Positions 54,219 through 64,000 of a DNA stretch of 64,000 nt are shown one piece after another; the stretch's first letter is position 1, and the number at the start of each line of letters is the position of its first letter. A model generated the notes under the pieces. That model ran no database searches. It had not been told where the DNA came from and saw nothing but the letters and a program-made list of their open reading frames with translations. A program made the translations under genes and the position numbers. Source of the DNA: Vicia villosa (lineage: Eukaryota > Streptophyta > Magnoliopsida > Fabales > Fabaceae); the NCBI RefSeq assembly GCF_029867415.1, contig NC_081181.1, positions 116,809,888 to 116,873,887 of the forward strand, written 5' to 3'.

Positions 54219-56678
54219 ATGAACTCTTCCTCCTGTTCATCTTCCTCAAAAGAAAGACTTACTTCTTCACAAATCCTTCTACGAAATTATGAATATGCTC
54301 CTTTGAAAACTTGCTTGATACCCACGAAGGACTTGGAGGTTTTATGTGAAACTGCTGTGGACTTCAACAATCTTAAAGCGAATGGCTTTAAGTGTGATGC
54401 AAGAATCCTTGAGCAAGGATGGTCCAAGTATCTCAATAGATTGGTTGGTCCAATTTATCCTGATCTTGTGAAGGATTTCTGGGTACATGCAACGGTTACC
54501 CCAACGGCCATCATTTCATTCGTGCTAGGGCATGAAGTGGTTATCTCTGAAAAACTGATCAGGAAGCTATACAATCTGAATGATGAAGAAGGTTGGTCTG
54601 GTTTTCGACATACATCTGTTGATTGGTCAATAGTTGAAAAACAAATCTCTAAGTCTTCTGGGATTGACTCTAATAACACAGGCACCTTGAGGCCATTTTA
54701 TAGAGTATGGGCTGAGATTATTCTGGGTTCTCTTCACCACAGAAAAAGGATGCTCTCCTCTTCTTACATCAGTCCAGATCACAAGCACACTCTTTTCTGC
54801 ATTGGCAAAAAGACTGAGATCAACATCTCTCACATTCTGTTTGAGAATCTGAAGACTTCAATCCTTGAGTCAAGAGAAGAGGAAAGGGCGAAGTACCCTC
54901 ATCTTTCAAGAACGACTATTCCGTTTGGAAGAATGATTTCAGACATTCTTACTGAAAGCAAAGTGCTGGACTCCATCAGAAAACTCAATGCATCCCACTT
55001 GCTTGGAGTAGTTCAAGGTCCCATTTTTAATGGTGTGGATCTGTTCAGATTAGAACTCATTAAAAATGTACCTTCTGTGTGCCCAAGTTTTCCTGACATT
55101 CTCTCAAGAAGAGTTGTTGCTGAAGGTTTTGCCTCCCTGTTTCAAGAAGAACTGCATCAGGTTGTCAAGTCTTACCTGGAAGATTGTGTTAGGAAGCAAT
55201 CAGATATTGATCCTGCTTGGATCCGTGGCAGATTACTTCCGTCCAAGGCTGATCTTCTGAAGAAGGATCAGAAGGAACTAAAGGCAAGGCTAAAAAGAAA
55301 AGCCCAAGAAGATGAGGCTGAGAAAGCCAAGAAGTTGAGGGTCACCTATGATCCTGACAAGGTGGACTCTGAAGAACGAAGAGATAAAAGGATCAGAGAT
55401 TCCTTTCGCAGAACAAGATCTTCTTCTTCTGTACAAATCTCCAGAAAGGTTTTTACTCCACCTCCTTCTGTCCCTAAACCTTCTCCCCAATCACCTCCTT
55501 CTGAACCAAAAGTAAACTTCACCTTACCAAATCCTTCTCCATCATCCTTCTCCTCTCCCATTCTAAACCCCACACCTTTAAGTATTCTTCCCCCAACTCC
55601 TTCTGATAAATCTTTCTCACCAATTCCCTTTACAAACACTCCATCCTCGTCTCAATCTATCATCTCTGATATTCCATCCTCATCAATCATTCTCTCAGAT
55701 ATCCCTTCTTCCTCATCCACCGTACCTCCACCTTCTATATCCCATCCCTTACCTACCAGAAAATCCAAACCTTACTATCTTCTCTACCCTGACTACAAAT
55801 TCACCTTCAATCCGCCTGAACCTGAACCCTATACCTACCTGGAACTTTTCAGACATGAGGTGATTAGCAGTCTAGACCTTCTGAAGGATGCATTTCTAAA
55901 TGGTCTGGATGATGTTTCTACAAGAAATCTCTGGAGAAGATTTCGCAAGGATTTTCAAGTAGAAGCAATGGGAGTACAGAAAAGACTAGTGGCTGCTGCC
56001 CCTGGTTACCCTGGTTACCTTCTGGAGGAAGATAATGGTATATACTACCATCCTCTCAGAAATTGTGTTGCTGCTGAAGAGAAGCCCTTCTTGGATGAGA
56101 TGGAACAATTAAGATTGGCTGCTGAAATGGAAGCAAATCCATGCAGGGATATGGTTATCTTTATTCCTGATTATCCTGTTCTGCTCGGAGATTTCAAGAC
56201 CCTATTTGACTATCTGAGGGAAAACCCGTCTGAGAAAGACCCAAGCTTGGTCATTCCAGAAGTTGTTGACCCACCAGAAGTTGAAGGTCCTTCTGCTCCC
56301 AGGAATCTAGCTGCCATCCTTCAGGCACTTGAGAATGGAGACTCGGAAATTCCTGCTGCAGAATATGGAGATGCTTCTATGCAAGAAGCAGATGCTGAAG
56401 ATCATGTTGCTGAATCAGATCCTGTTGAGGAAATCCCTGCAAATGATCTATCTATGGAAGCTGCAGATCAACATGTCATCCCTGTGGACAGAAGCTGTGA
56501 AGCTTCTTCTGATGAATCTTCTCGTCTTGCAAGGACTCTGGAAGAAATTCAGAAGAGACAGGATGAGCAAAGCTCACTCAATGCTGAGTATAGCGCTTTC
56601 ATGGTGAGGCAAGAAGGACACAACAATATGGTTCAAGAGATGCTGACCAAGATCTTGTCAAGACTAGGGCCATCTTAG
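54219..56678 (+). CDS. Extra ORF (ORF3, 'envelope-like') of element H, full length
   Basis: 819 codons, intact, ATG after a CT-rich leader. Residues ~35-330 form a domain with LVGPIYPDLVKDFW (75-88) and GHEVVISEKLI. It resembles the 'putative plant transposon protein' domain and shares its core block with the antisense gene of gypsy element B. A basic patch (RLKRKAQ, KAKKLRV, about 355-375) follows. Next come a Pro/Ser-rich linker (~410-510), a second conserved block (LLYPDYKFTFNPPEPEPY, LWRRFRKDF), an acidic stretch and a C-terminal helix. No signal peptide or transmembrane helix is visible, unlike a true envelope protein. Function unknown. SIRE elements are known to carry a third ORF here. 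Confidence 0.82.
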   Translation: MNSSSCSSSSKERLTSSQILLRNYEYAPLKTCLIPTKDLEVLCETAVDFNNLKANGFKCDARILEQGWSKYLNRLVGPIYPDLVKDFWVHATVTPTAIISFVLGHEVVISEKLIRKLYNLNDEEGWSGFRHTSVDWSIVEKQISKSSGIDSNNTGTLRPFYRVWAEIILGSLHHRKRMLSSSYISPDHKHTLFCIGKKTEINISHILFENLKTSILESREEERAKYPHLSRTTIPFGRMISDILTESKVLDSIRKLNASHLLGVVQGPIFNGVDLFRLELIKNVPSVCPSFPDILSRRVVAEGFASLFQEELHQVVKSYLEDCVRKQSDIDPAWIRGRLLPSKADLLKKDQKELKARLKRKAQEDEAEKAKKLRVTYDPDKVDSEERRDKRIRDSFRRTRSSSSVQISRKVFTPPPSVPKPSPQSPPSEPKVNFTLPNPSPSSFSSPILNPTPLSILPPTPSDKSFSPIPFTNTPSSSQSIISDIPSSSIILSDIPSSSSTVPPPSISHPLPTRKSKPYYLLYPDYKFTFNPPEPEPYTYLELFRHEVISSLDLLKDAFLNGLDDVSTRNLWRRFRKDFQVEAMGVQKRLVAAAPGYPGYLLEEDNGIYYHPLRNCVAAEEKPFLDEMEQLRLAAEMEANPCRDMVIFIPDYPVLLGDFKTLFDYLRENPSEKDPSLVIPEVVDPPEVEGPSAPRNLAAILQALENGDSEIPAAEYGDASMQEADAEDHVAESDPVEEIPANDLSMEAADQHVIPVDRSCEASSDESSRLARTLEEIQKRQDEQSSLNAEYSAFMVRQEGHNNMVQEMLTKILSRLGPS

Positions 56679-57763
56679 ATTGAGTCTGTGTTGTTTCTTT
56701 CTTTTCATTGCATCTGTCTTTGTGCATCTGATCTTTCTTATCTTCATGTACTTCTGTACCTGCTGTTTGAACTTCAATGAAATCATCTTCTTCCTCCGTG
56801 TGTTTCGTTTTGTTTGTCTCTGAATCTTTTTTGCTTTTTGATGATATGACAAAAAGGGGGAGAAATATGTGATAAATGATTTGATTTAATCAGTTGCTCT
56901 TACTAACAAGAACTGCAAGTTCTATATGGTTTAAGTGTTTTGCAGGTATAAAGAAGTGAAGAGAATCTTCAAAGCAAACACAAGAAGCAAAACCATGGGA
57001 AACTGAAGCAAGCCGAGTGCTGTCAAGCTTCAGAGATCAGAAGCAAGAAAGAAGAATGAATCAGAAGCACTGATAATAGAATTTGATTCATATTTGTCTA
57101 TTTGATCTGACAAAATTCTATTTGCTCTGATACATTATTTTAGCCTATATGGCTCTGATACATATCATGTGTTCTAATATACATTTTATGTTCTGACTCG
57201 TTCATGCTGACTTTTGTCGTTTAGTTTTTGTTTTGTAACATTTCAGGATGTAGAAATGCTCAGATGATGCTCTGGTACATTCAACAATGTTCTGATACAA
57301 ATCTAGCATGAAGTGATGTTGGTAGAAATTCAAGCTCTGAAGCTATCCGAGGGAAGCAGAAATCAGAAGCTGTGAATGTTCAGAAGATCAAAGAAATTCA
57401 AGTTCTGAAGCTGTCCTAGATGGAAGCAGGAATCAGAAGCTGTGAGTGTTCTAGGGATCTAAAGAAATTCTAGTTCTGAAGCTGTCCAATGGAAGCAGAA
57501 GTCAGAAGCTATGAATTCTCTGAAGACAGAAGCTTATATGATCGTCTCTACCGAAATAATCAGGGAAGTCTTTTATTAAAGTTCTTCGAGTATTTATTTC
57601 AGGGGGAGATTATTTATCTCAGGGGGAGATTGTTAATCTCAGGGGGAGACATATTCATATGCTTATGCTATAGCTGTGTAATTTGTCTTTTGCCGTCTGT
57701 TCTTTCTGATCGCAAATTCATATCATTTATATATGTTTTTGTCATCATCAAAAAGGGGGAGAT
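56679..57763 (+). other. 3' untranslated region of element H
   Basis: Non-coding, colinear with A's 27189-28461. Internal polypurine tract at about 56849-56865, three ~70-bp tandem units (57327-57520), triplicated CAGGGGGAGA (57600-57650), and the final tract ending at 57763. Confidence 0.78.
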
Positions 57764-58972
57764 TGTTCGAACAAGATTTGTTCTGATCAATTATCTTAGT
57801 TTTGATGATAACAATAATATGAATTTTGCTTAAGATAATATGGTACTCTAATCCAATGCAATTTCCTTTTCAGGAAATATATAAAGAGTACGCATAATTC
57901 AGCGCTCAGAAGCTTTGTCTCAAAAGGGTTCAGCATGCAACATCAGAACATGGTCTGGCAAGACATCAGAAGATGGTCGAAGCAGAATCAGAACATGGGT
58001 CTATGGAAGCATCAGAAGAACAAGAGAACAGAAGCACTGAAGTTCTGATGGTATCACGCTCAGAAGCACTTCAAGGTCAGAAGATCAGAAGATGCTATGC
58101 ACCAAGCTGTTTGACTCTGATGATATTCAAACGTTGTATTCACAAACATCAGATCAGAAGGAAGTACAAGTGGCAAGCTACGCTGACTGACAAAAGGAAC
58201 GTTAAAAGCTACTAAAGGCTACGTCAGTAGACACAGCGTGAACAAGGCTCGAGGTAGTTGACAAAAGCGTATAACATTAAATGCGATGCTGTACGGAACA
58301 CGCAAAGCATTAAATGCACTCAACGGTCATCTTCTCCAACGCCTATAAATATGAAGTTCTGATGAGAAGCAAGGTTAACGATTCTGCACCAAAACAACTC
58401 AAATTAACTTGCTGAAACGCTGTTCAAATTCAAAGCTCAGAATCTTCATCTTCATCAAAGCTCACTACATTGCTGTTGTAATATATTAGTGAGATTAAGC
58501 TTAAACGTTAAGAGAAATATCACAGTTTGTGATTATAGCTTTTAAGAAGCATTTGTAATACTCTTAGAATTGATTACATTAAGTTGTAAGGAACTAGAGT
58601 GATCGTGTGGATCAGAATACTCTAGGAAGTCTTAGAGGTTATCTAAGCAGGTTGTAACTAGAGTGATCGTGTGGATCAGTATACTCTAGAAAAGTCTTAG
58701 AGGGTATCTAAGCAGTTGTTCCTGGAGTGATCAGTGTGTGATCAGAAGACTCTGGAAGACTTAGTTGCTGACTAAGTGGAAAACCATTGTAATCCGTGCG
58801 ATTAGTGGATTAAATCCTCAGTTGAGGTAAATCATCTCTGCGGGGGTGGACTGGAGTAGTTTAGTTAACAACGAACCAGGATAAAAATAACTGTGCATTT
58901 TTTTTTATCTGTCAAGTTTTTAAAGCTACACTTATTCAAACCCCCCCTTTCTAAGTGTTTTTCTATCCTTCA
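57764..58972 (+). repeat. 3' LTR of element H
   Basis: 1209 bp. TATA box at 58344-58351. One base differs from the 5' LTR by eye. AACAC follows. Confidence 0.96.
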
Positions 58973-58977
58973 AACAC

Positions 58978-60730
58978 ATGAATCACTAATTGTATGCTTT
59001 TGGAACAAGATCCTGCTGACGATGTACAGGCATTGCTTCAATTCCTAAACACTGGAGATATAAGGGAGTGAAACCTTCGTCAACCCCTTTGAGCCTAAGG
59101 AGTAGTAGTTTCTTTTCAAAGATGCAAAAAACCCTCAATCTTAACCAGGGGCAGGGTAGTCTTCAGTTAGCGCGACCGAGCGCTCAATTTTCAGGTACTC
59201 CATCAGAGGATCAATCATATCTCATATATCACAACAAAAGAAGAAGAGCACAATCCACAATAGATGTCTCCCATTCACTAAGAAGAAGGCAGTCCCAACC
59301 TTTTCATCAAGTCAATCACAAAAGTCATACAACTTGTTCCCGAACGAGACAAAAAAAGAGAATGAAAAGAAAGTTATGAATCATGATAAAGAAAGAGAAA
59401 GATACAATAGCCCGCTAAGTTAAAAGAAAAAAAAGAAAAGCTTTGAAGCAAATGACTTAGGCAAAAATTAGGGCATATCCCGCTGGACAACGAAAACCAA
59501 AATCAAAAGAAATTTTTGTCCAGGCAAAAATTAGGGAAAGCAAAAGACAAAGCAAAAGAAAAATCCTCCAAGGGACAAGTTGTTATAATCATCAATGAAA
59601 GCACCGAAGGGTGACTGCCACCTCCATCAAAGCCATAAAAGATCCTCATCCATCACAATCCTTCCTGAAAGGCGAATGCTCGTGTCAAACTAACTGAATG
59701 TAGGACTGGAGGACATCACGAAGAAGGGGTGGGTTAAGTAGAACTTGAGCTTTATCCTTTGTTTCTTAAACCGTGAACCCGGCCACGTTACAACCCTCGA
59801 AAGTCCTAATTGAAGCAGGGTTCGTTCCGAAAGCATACAAAATGTAAAATCATGTCAAACTGACTCCTAATGTTGTTGTGTCACTTGTGTTAGTATCAAT
59901 ACAACATTTTGACAAATAAAACTTTTCTTTTGAGATTAACATGTGCATTGCATTCTCATTATCTCTTTCAAAACAGATTTGTCTCTAATATGAAATTAAG
60001 TACTTGATACCAAGGAAAGTTCAACACTGAAATTCCATCTAGTGGTCTTACAAGGGCAAAGGTTGGTCATCGACAAAGCAAATACCTGAAGCATCCATTT
60101 GGTGGAATAGTTCATTTTAATCTGGGGCATTCATCCCATGATCTACACTGGGGTAGACCATTGCTAATCTCCATGATTCAAGCACATCAGAATTCCATCT
60201 CAAGAGATCATACAAGCTGGGGCAAGCTAGTAACAATTCATCTCTTCATCTTCGATCAAGTATCGAGATAGGTGTTAAGGAGTCAAGCCAAACACCTCAC
60301 CTCCACAAATTCTACCCTTCAAGCAATGACCTTTCCACAAAGGCATCCTCCATCTACTCCTTGTATCTTGGAAACAATCATTCCATTCATACATTCATCA
60401 TACATGTCATTGCATTCTCATTGGCATATCTCCCTCAATAATCCAATCATCAATAAAGCAGGGGCATCCACCCTATCTTGAATCAAGCTGAGTTCCTGAA
60501 CTCCACCTAATCTATTCCATGCAAAGCAGAAACCCCAATTAATCAGTACACTGCATATAGAATTCATTGCATTGCATCTCCAGAAATGCACAAATAAATC
60601 AAGCATTGCATATAAAGCATAAGCCAAGTTACTCATCAGATGAGGTCCCTACAAAGTATTCAAGTTGATATTCCACTGGATCACTCAGAGTTACCATTGT
60701 GGTGTCATCTCCCAAAGTCAATCATGTTCA
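58978..60730 (+). other. Internal non-coding DNA of element G, right of H
   Basis: Continues G after the H insertion. It contains blocks shared with F (58990-59180 and 59690-59800), an A/G-rich tract (59345-59440), and several TCTGGGGCA-type short motifs (60122, 60220). Short ORFs here have no recognisable domains. Confidence 0.65.
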
Positions 60731-60732
60731 TC

Positions 60733-61800
60733 TTTCTTCAACCCAGAGTTGATGTTTTTGTGTTCAACCCAGAGTTGATTTTCCCTTCATCTTTTAACTC
60801 CGAGTTAATTATCTTTTCCCTCTCACCCAGAGTTGACAGATATTTTTGATTCTTAGTTCCCCTCTCAACCCAGAGTTGAAGGTTATCTTTTCTTTCATTC
60901 AACCCAGAGTTGATCTCTTTCTTATTCCCCTCTCAACCCAGAGTTGAAGGTTATCTTTTCCTTTATTCAACCCAGAGTTGATCTTTTTCTTATTCCCCTC
61001 TCAACCCAGAGTTGAAGGTTATCTTTTCTTTTATTCAACCCAGAGTTGATCTTTTTCTTATTCCCCTCTCAACCCAGAGTTGAAGGTTATCTTTTCTTTT
61101 ATTCAACCCAGAGTTGATCTTTTTCTTATTCCCCTCTCAACCCAGAGTTGAAGGTTGTCTTTTCTTTTATTCAACCCAGAGTTGATCTCTTTTTTCTCCT
61201 TTCCTACTCAACCCAGAGTTGACGGTTATCTTTTATTCAACCCAGAGTTGACCTTCTTCCCACTCAACCCAGAGTTGACGGTTGTCTCTTGCCTTTTCCC
61301 ACTCAACCCAGAGTTGACGGTTACCCTTTATTCAATCCAGAATTGATTCCTTTCCCACTCAACCCAGAGTTGACGGTCATCTTTTGTCCTTTCCCACTCA
61401 ACCCAGAGTTGACGGGTATCTTTTATTCAACCCAGATTTGATCCTTCTCCCACTCAACCCAGAGTTGATGGTTATCTTTTTACTCAACCCAGAGTTGACG
61501 GTTATTTCTAGTTGTTCATCTTTCTTTTTTTCTTTTTCAACCCCGAGTTGATGTTCTTTCTTTCTCAACCCAGAGTTGACTTCCTTTTCTTCTTCAACCC
61601 AGAGTTGATTCCCTTGCTCAACCCAGAGTTGATGCCTATATCTCATCCCATTAACATTGATTTCCTTTTCCATCCTCAATCCAGAATTGATGTTTACCTC
61701 CTATTCAACCCAGAGTTGACTTCCCTTCATTCTTCGACCCAGAGTCGACCCACTTTTCTTTTTCTAACCCAGAGTTAATTTGTTCAACCCAGAGTTGGCC
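60733..61800 (+). repeat. Minisatellite built on TCAACCCAGAGTTGA, about 40 copies
   Basis: The 15-base core is a hairpin (TCAAC, loop CCAGA, GTTGA) separated by variable T/C-rich spacers. From 60857 to about 61190 the units form a higher-order repeat of about 67-68 bp with two cores each. Variant cores such as CGACCCAGAGTCGAC (61737) keep the pairing. Confidence 0.9.
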
Positions 61801-61944
61801 TTCCTCAATAAAATGGCACCAATTATTTCCTCCAGTGGATTCCATCTTTCTTCAAGCAAATTTTCAGGTTCACTTGGTATTTAATCTTCTTCTACCTTGA
61901 ATGCTCGAAAGGCTAGCGCCAATCTCACCTTCAGGTCTAAGACG

Positions 61945-61960
61945 ATTAAATAGGGGCAGC
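61945..61960 (+). promoter_or_regulatory. Polypurine tract of element G
   Basis: GATTAAATAGGGGCAGC directly before the 3' LTR, matching the tract before LTR F. Confidence 0.75.
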
Positions 61961-64000
61961 TGTTGCACCCCAAAATTTGCCCATCTATTTTTATTTCTAT
62001 ATGGCTTATTGCTTTATAAATTCGCATATTAGGTCATCTCACATCATGCATCACTAATTAATAAACATGGCTTGGGATCAAGGATCAAGGAAAGTGAGAT
62101 TTCTACTTCATTCGAGCATGATTTATTTGGTTCCTCTTTAAGTATTGGACCGTGAAATTAAGGTTCTGAAGTAGGGGCATTATGTATTTATTCTCTATCA
62201 AGCTTCATGGGTATCCTTCATCCAATCTCATCAAGAACAAGGATTAGGGTTTATTTCCTTACTCAAGGTCAAAAATTAGGTTCCTAATTATCAAGTCACC
62301 ATAAAGAAAAAAAGAATTGAAAATGTTCGTATCAGTTGACTTTTGGTCAACAAATCAACTTTGGGAGGTTGACCTTTAGTTGACCAACTATCATTATTTT
62401 TGTCATTTTTATGGTGATTGACTTATTATATAGTTCTCATTCAAAAGGAAAAGAAAAGAATACGTTGAAGTTCAAGTCTTATAAAAAAGGGAATATCATC
62501 CAAATTCAACATCACCCATGTTTATTCAAATTCCAAACTTATTTCAGATGACAGTATAAGTCTTGTACAAACAATCCTATACAATCACCATCTCATTACA
62601 AAAGAAAATAATTACACAAGATATACAAGTTCAATTACCAAGTGTCACCATGACACCATTCAAAACCATTACATCATTTCCTATATCCATCCTTTACAAA
62701 TTCACCATAAAAAGACCAAACTTCTAGAATTAATTAAGTGACATTGCATCATATGCCGAACTCGCGTCCGTAATTCTGCTTCAGATGCGAACCTACAAAA
62801 ATCCAATGTTACATCAGTTCAGGCCTACATAAGTGAAACCGGATTCAGACTCCATTCACAGAATATAATAACCAGTCCCAACAGTTTTTTATTAATTTTC
62901 CTATAACAGTTTCAACCCTTAACTAGTATATAACCAATTAACCTCATTCAGTTAATAACCTAACCATAACCACCCTTAACTAACTTCCCTAACATTCAGC
63001 CAACAGTTCCTAACCTAACTAACCTTCAACAATCCTAACCGATTCAGTTATAACCTCTAACAGATTTAACAGAAAGACAAAGAGAAAGAATCAGAGATTG
63101 AACCAACCTCCATTCCCATAATCATAACCGAATCCTAACCACATCATAACTACCTAATCACTCTAACAGAATCGGCAATATCATATAACAGTTTTCTAAC
63201 TACCCTGCATCTAACATATAACAGCTTCATAACTGTCCATAACAGAATCCAAGAGAAAGAAACTAACTTGAGAACCAATTCAATCCTCACCCTTCAATTC
63301 CTAACAGAATCTCTAAGATCTAACGGCCCATGTATTCCCTTCTCAATCTATTTAAACCGTGCTTCCCTCCACAATTCAGTCTCTCCACCATTCTTCTCCA
63401 ATTCACTCTTTCTCCATCTTCATCCCTTCTCTCTTTCTCCACAATTTTTCCAGAATCAACCACCATTTCCTTTATTTTCTCTCTGAACCTTCATTCTTCA
63501 TCACTGCTACACCACCACCTCACTCTCTCTATAATCTTCATCCACTCTTCTTCCTTCATCCATCATCTCTGTAAATTCTCTCACATTCAATCTAAGAGTT
63601 CTGCCAATCTTCACTTTCTTCACATTCAACCTTCAGTTATCCATTCTCACTCTCAATCTTCATCACTGTTCTTCATCTTCGTCTGCAAATCCATCTTCAA
63701 CAACAAACAATCAACATCATCATCACAATTGCAGCAAGAACATTACAATCATAACAGAAAAAGAAGAGAAAATTTTCAGAAAAAAAGCATTCACTCGCCT
63801 TCAGATTCTCAGCCTTCAATCTTCTGCAAGTTCATCAATCGTCATCACCGGTTCAGATTCGCCTCAATCTACAACATCCTCTCATCAGACCTGCATTATC
63901 CACACATCTTCAGCATCATCGCCAAACGCATAAAGAAATCGAGAAGAAGAAGAAGACTGAGTACGATTTACTTGAGTTCTTGGAGAAGTGTTAATCAGGT
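61961..64000 (+). repeat. 3' LTR of element G, partial
   Basis: First 2040 bases of the LTR, colinear with 45164-47203 with three differences by eye. The remainder lies beyond the window. Confidence 0.94.

Larger units (their letters stand above)
50284..58972 (+). mobile_element. Element H: SIRE/Maximus-type Ty1/copia, non-autonomous, very young
   Basis: Complete 8.7-kb element with 1209-bp LTRs that differ at one site by eye (position 5: TGTTA against TGTTC). It keeps gag and the full extra ORF. It has lost protease, nearly all integrase, RT and RNase H; only the integrase C-terminal scrap at about 53586-53909 remains. It sits inside element G. Confidence 0.94.
45164..64000 (+). mobile_element. 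Element G: long-LTR non-coding (LARD-like) retrotransposon, right end outside window
   Basis: 5' LTR 45164-48939, internal 48940-61960 (about 4.3 kb after removing element H), 3' LTR from 61961 to beyond the window. The visible 2040 bases of the 3' LTR align without gaps to 45164-47203, with three differences by eye. The internal region has no retroviral genes. It inserted in the 47-bp minisatellite of F. Movement would need proteins from a related autonomous element, perhaps an Ogre (inference). Confidence 0.87.

Noticed and set aside
60733..61800. Possible CRISPR-like array of short repeats with spacers
   Set aside because: This is a plant nuclear retrotransposon. Spacers are similar to each other and of variable length, and there are no cas genes.

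Overview
The window is repeat DNA from a plant nuclear genome, almost certainly a legume and probably tribe Fabeae (Pisum/Vicia/Lathyrus). That placement is an inference from the mix of elements: SIRE/Maximus-type Ty1/copia, Tat-lineage (Ogre/Retand group) Ty3/gypsy with a second RNase H, and very long Ogre-like LTRs beginning TGTCATACCCC or TGTTGCACCCC. I found no intact host gene, tRNA, rRNA or CRISPR. Nearly all of the sequence is nested LTR retrotransposons.

Layout. 1-1227: 5' LTR of a minus-strand SIRE element whose body lies left of the window. 1228-3117: old minus-strand copia RT/RNase H fragment. 3118-6955: fragment D, a piece of the accessory-gene region of a Tat element, lying inverted. 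6956-9945 and 33906-35224: element C, a broken Tat gag-pol. C is split by element B (9946-33905; 975-bp LTRs; target-site duplication AGGAC). B carries gag-pro-pol on the plus strand, then two accessory genes on the minus strand. B is itself split by element A (20644-29667; SIRE; 1206-bp LTRs; duplication AAAAG). 35225-45163: the end of one long-LTR element and a full 4.3-kb LTR (F) followed by primer site and non-coding internal DNA. 45164-64000: element G, another long-LTR non-coding element (LTR 3776 bp), split by element H (50284-58972; SIRE; 1209-bp LTRs; duplication AACAC). G's right LTR runs off the window.

How the parts work together. B and C encode (now broken) capsid, protease, RT, two RNases H and integrase. 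A and H keep gag and an extra 3' ORF but lack RT, so they must have been copied by machinery from related full elements. Yet their LTR pairs are almost identical, so they moved recently. F and G carry no protein genes in the parts seen and look like large non-autonomous derivatives.

The most striking system is the accessory module of the Tat elements. It has two genes in tandem, antisense to gag-pol, each with its own TATA-like box. The first encodes a plant-mobile-domain (PMD) protein with basic and coiled-coil C-terminal regions. It is split by four short GT-AG introns whose positions and phases agree in two independent copies (B and D). The second encodes a protein with a motif block that also appears in the extra ORF of the unrelated SIRE element H. 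Antisense placement explains why the introns survive retrotransposition. LTR-pair differences counted by eye (B about 15/975, A 3/1206, G 3/2040 visible, H 1/1209) agree with the nesting order.
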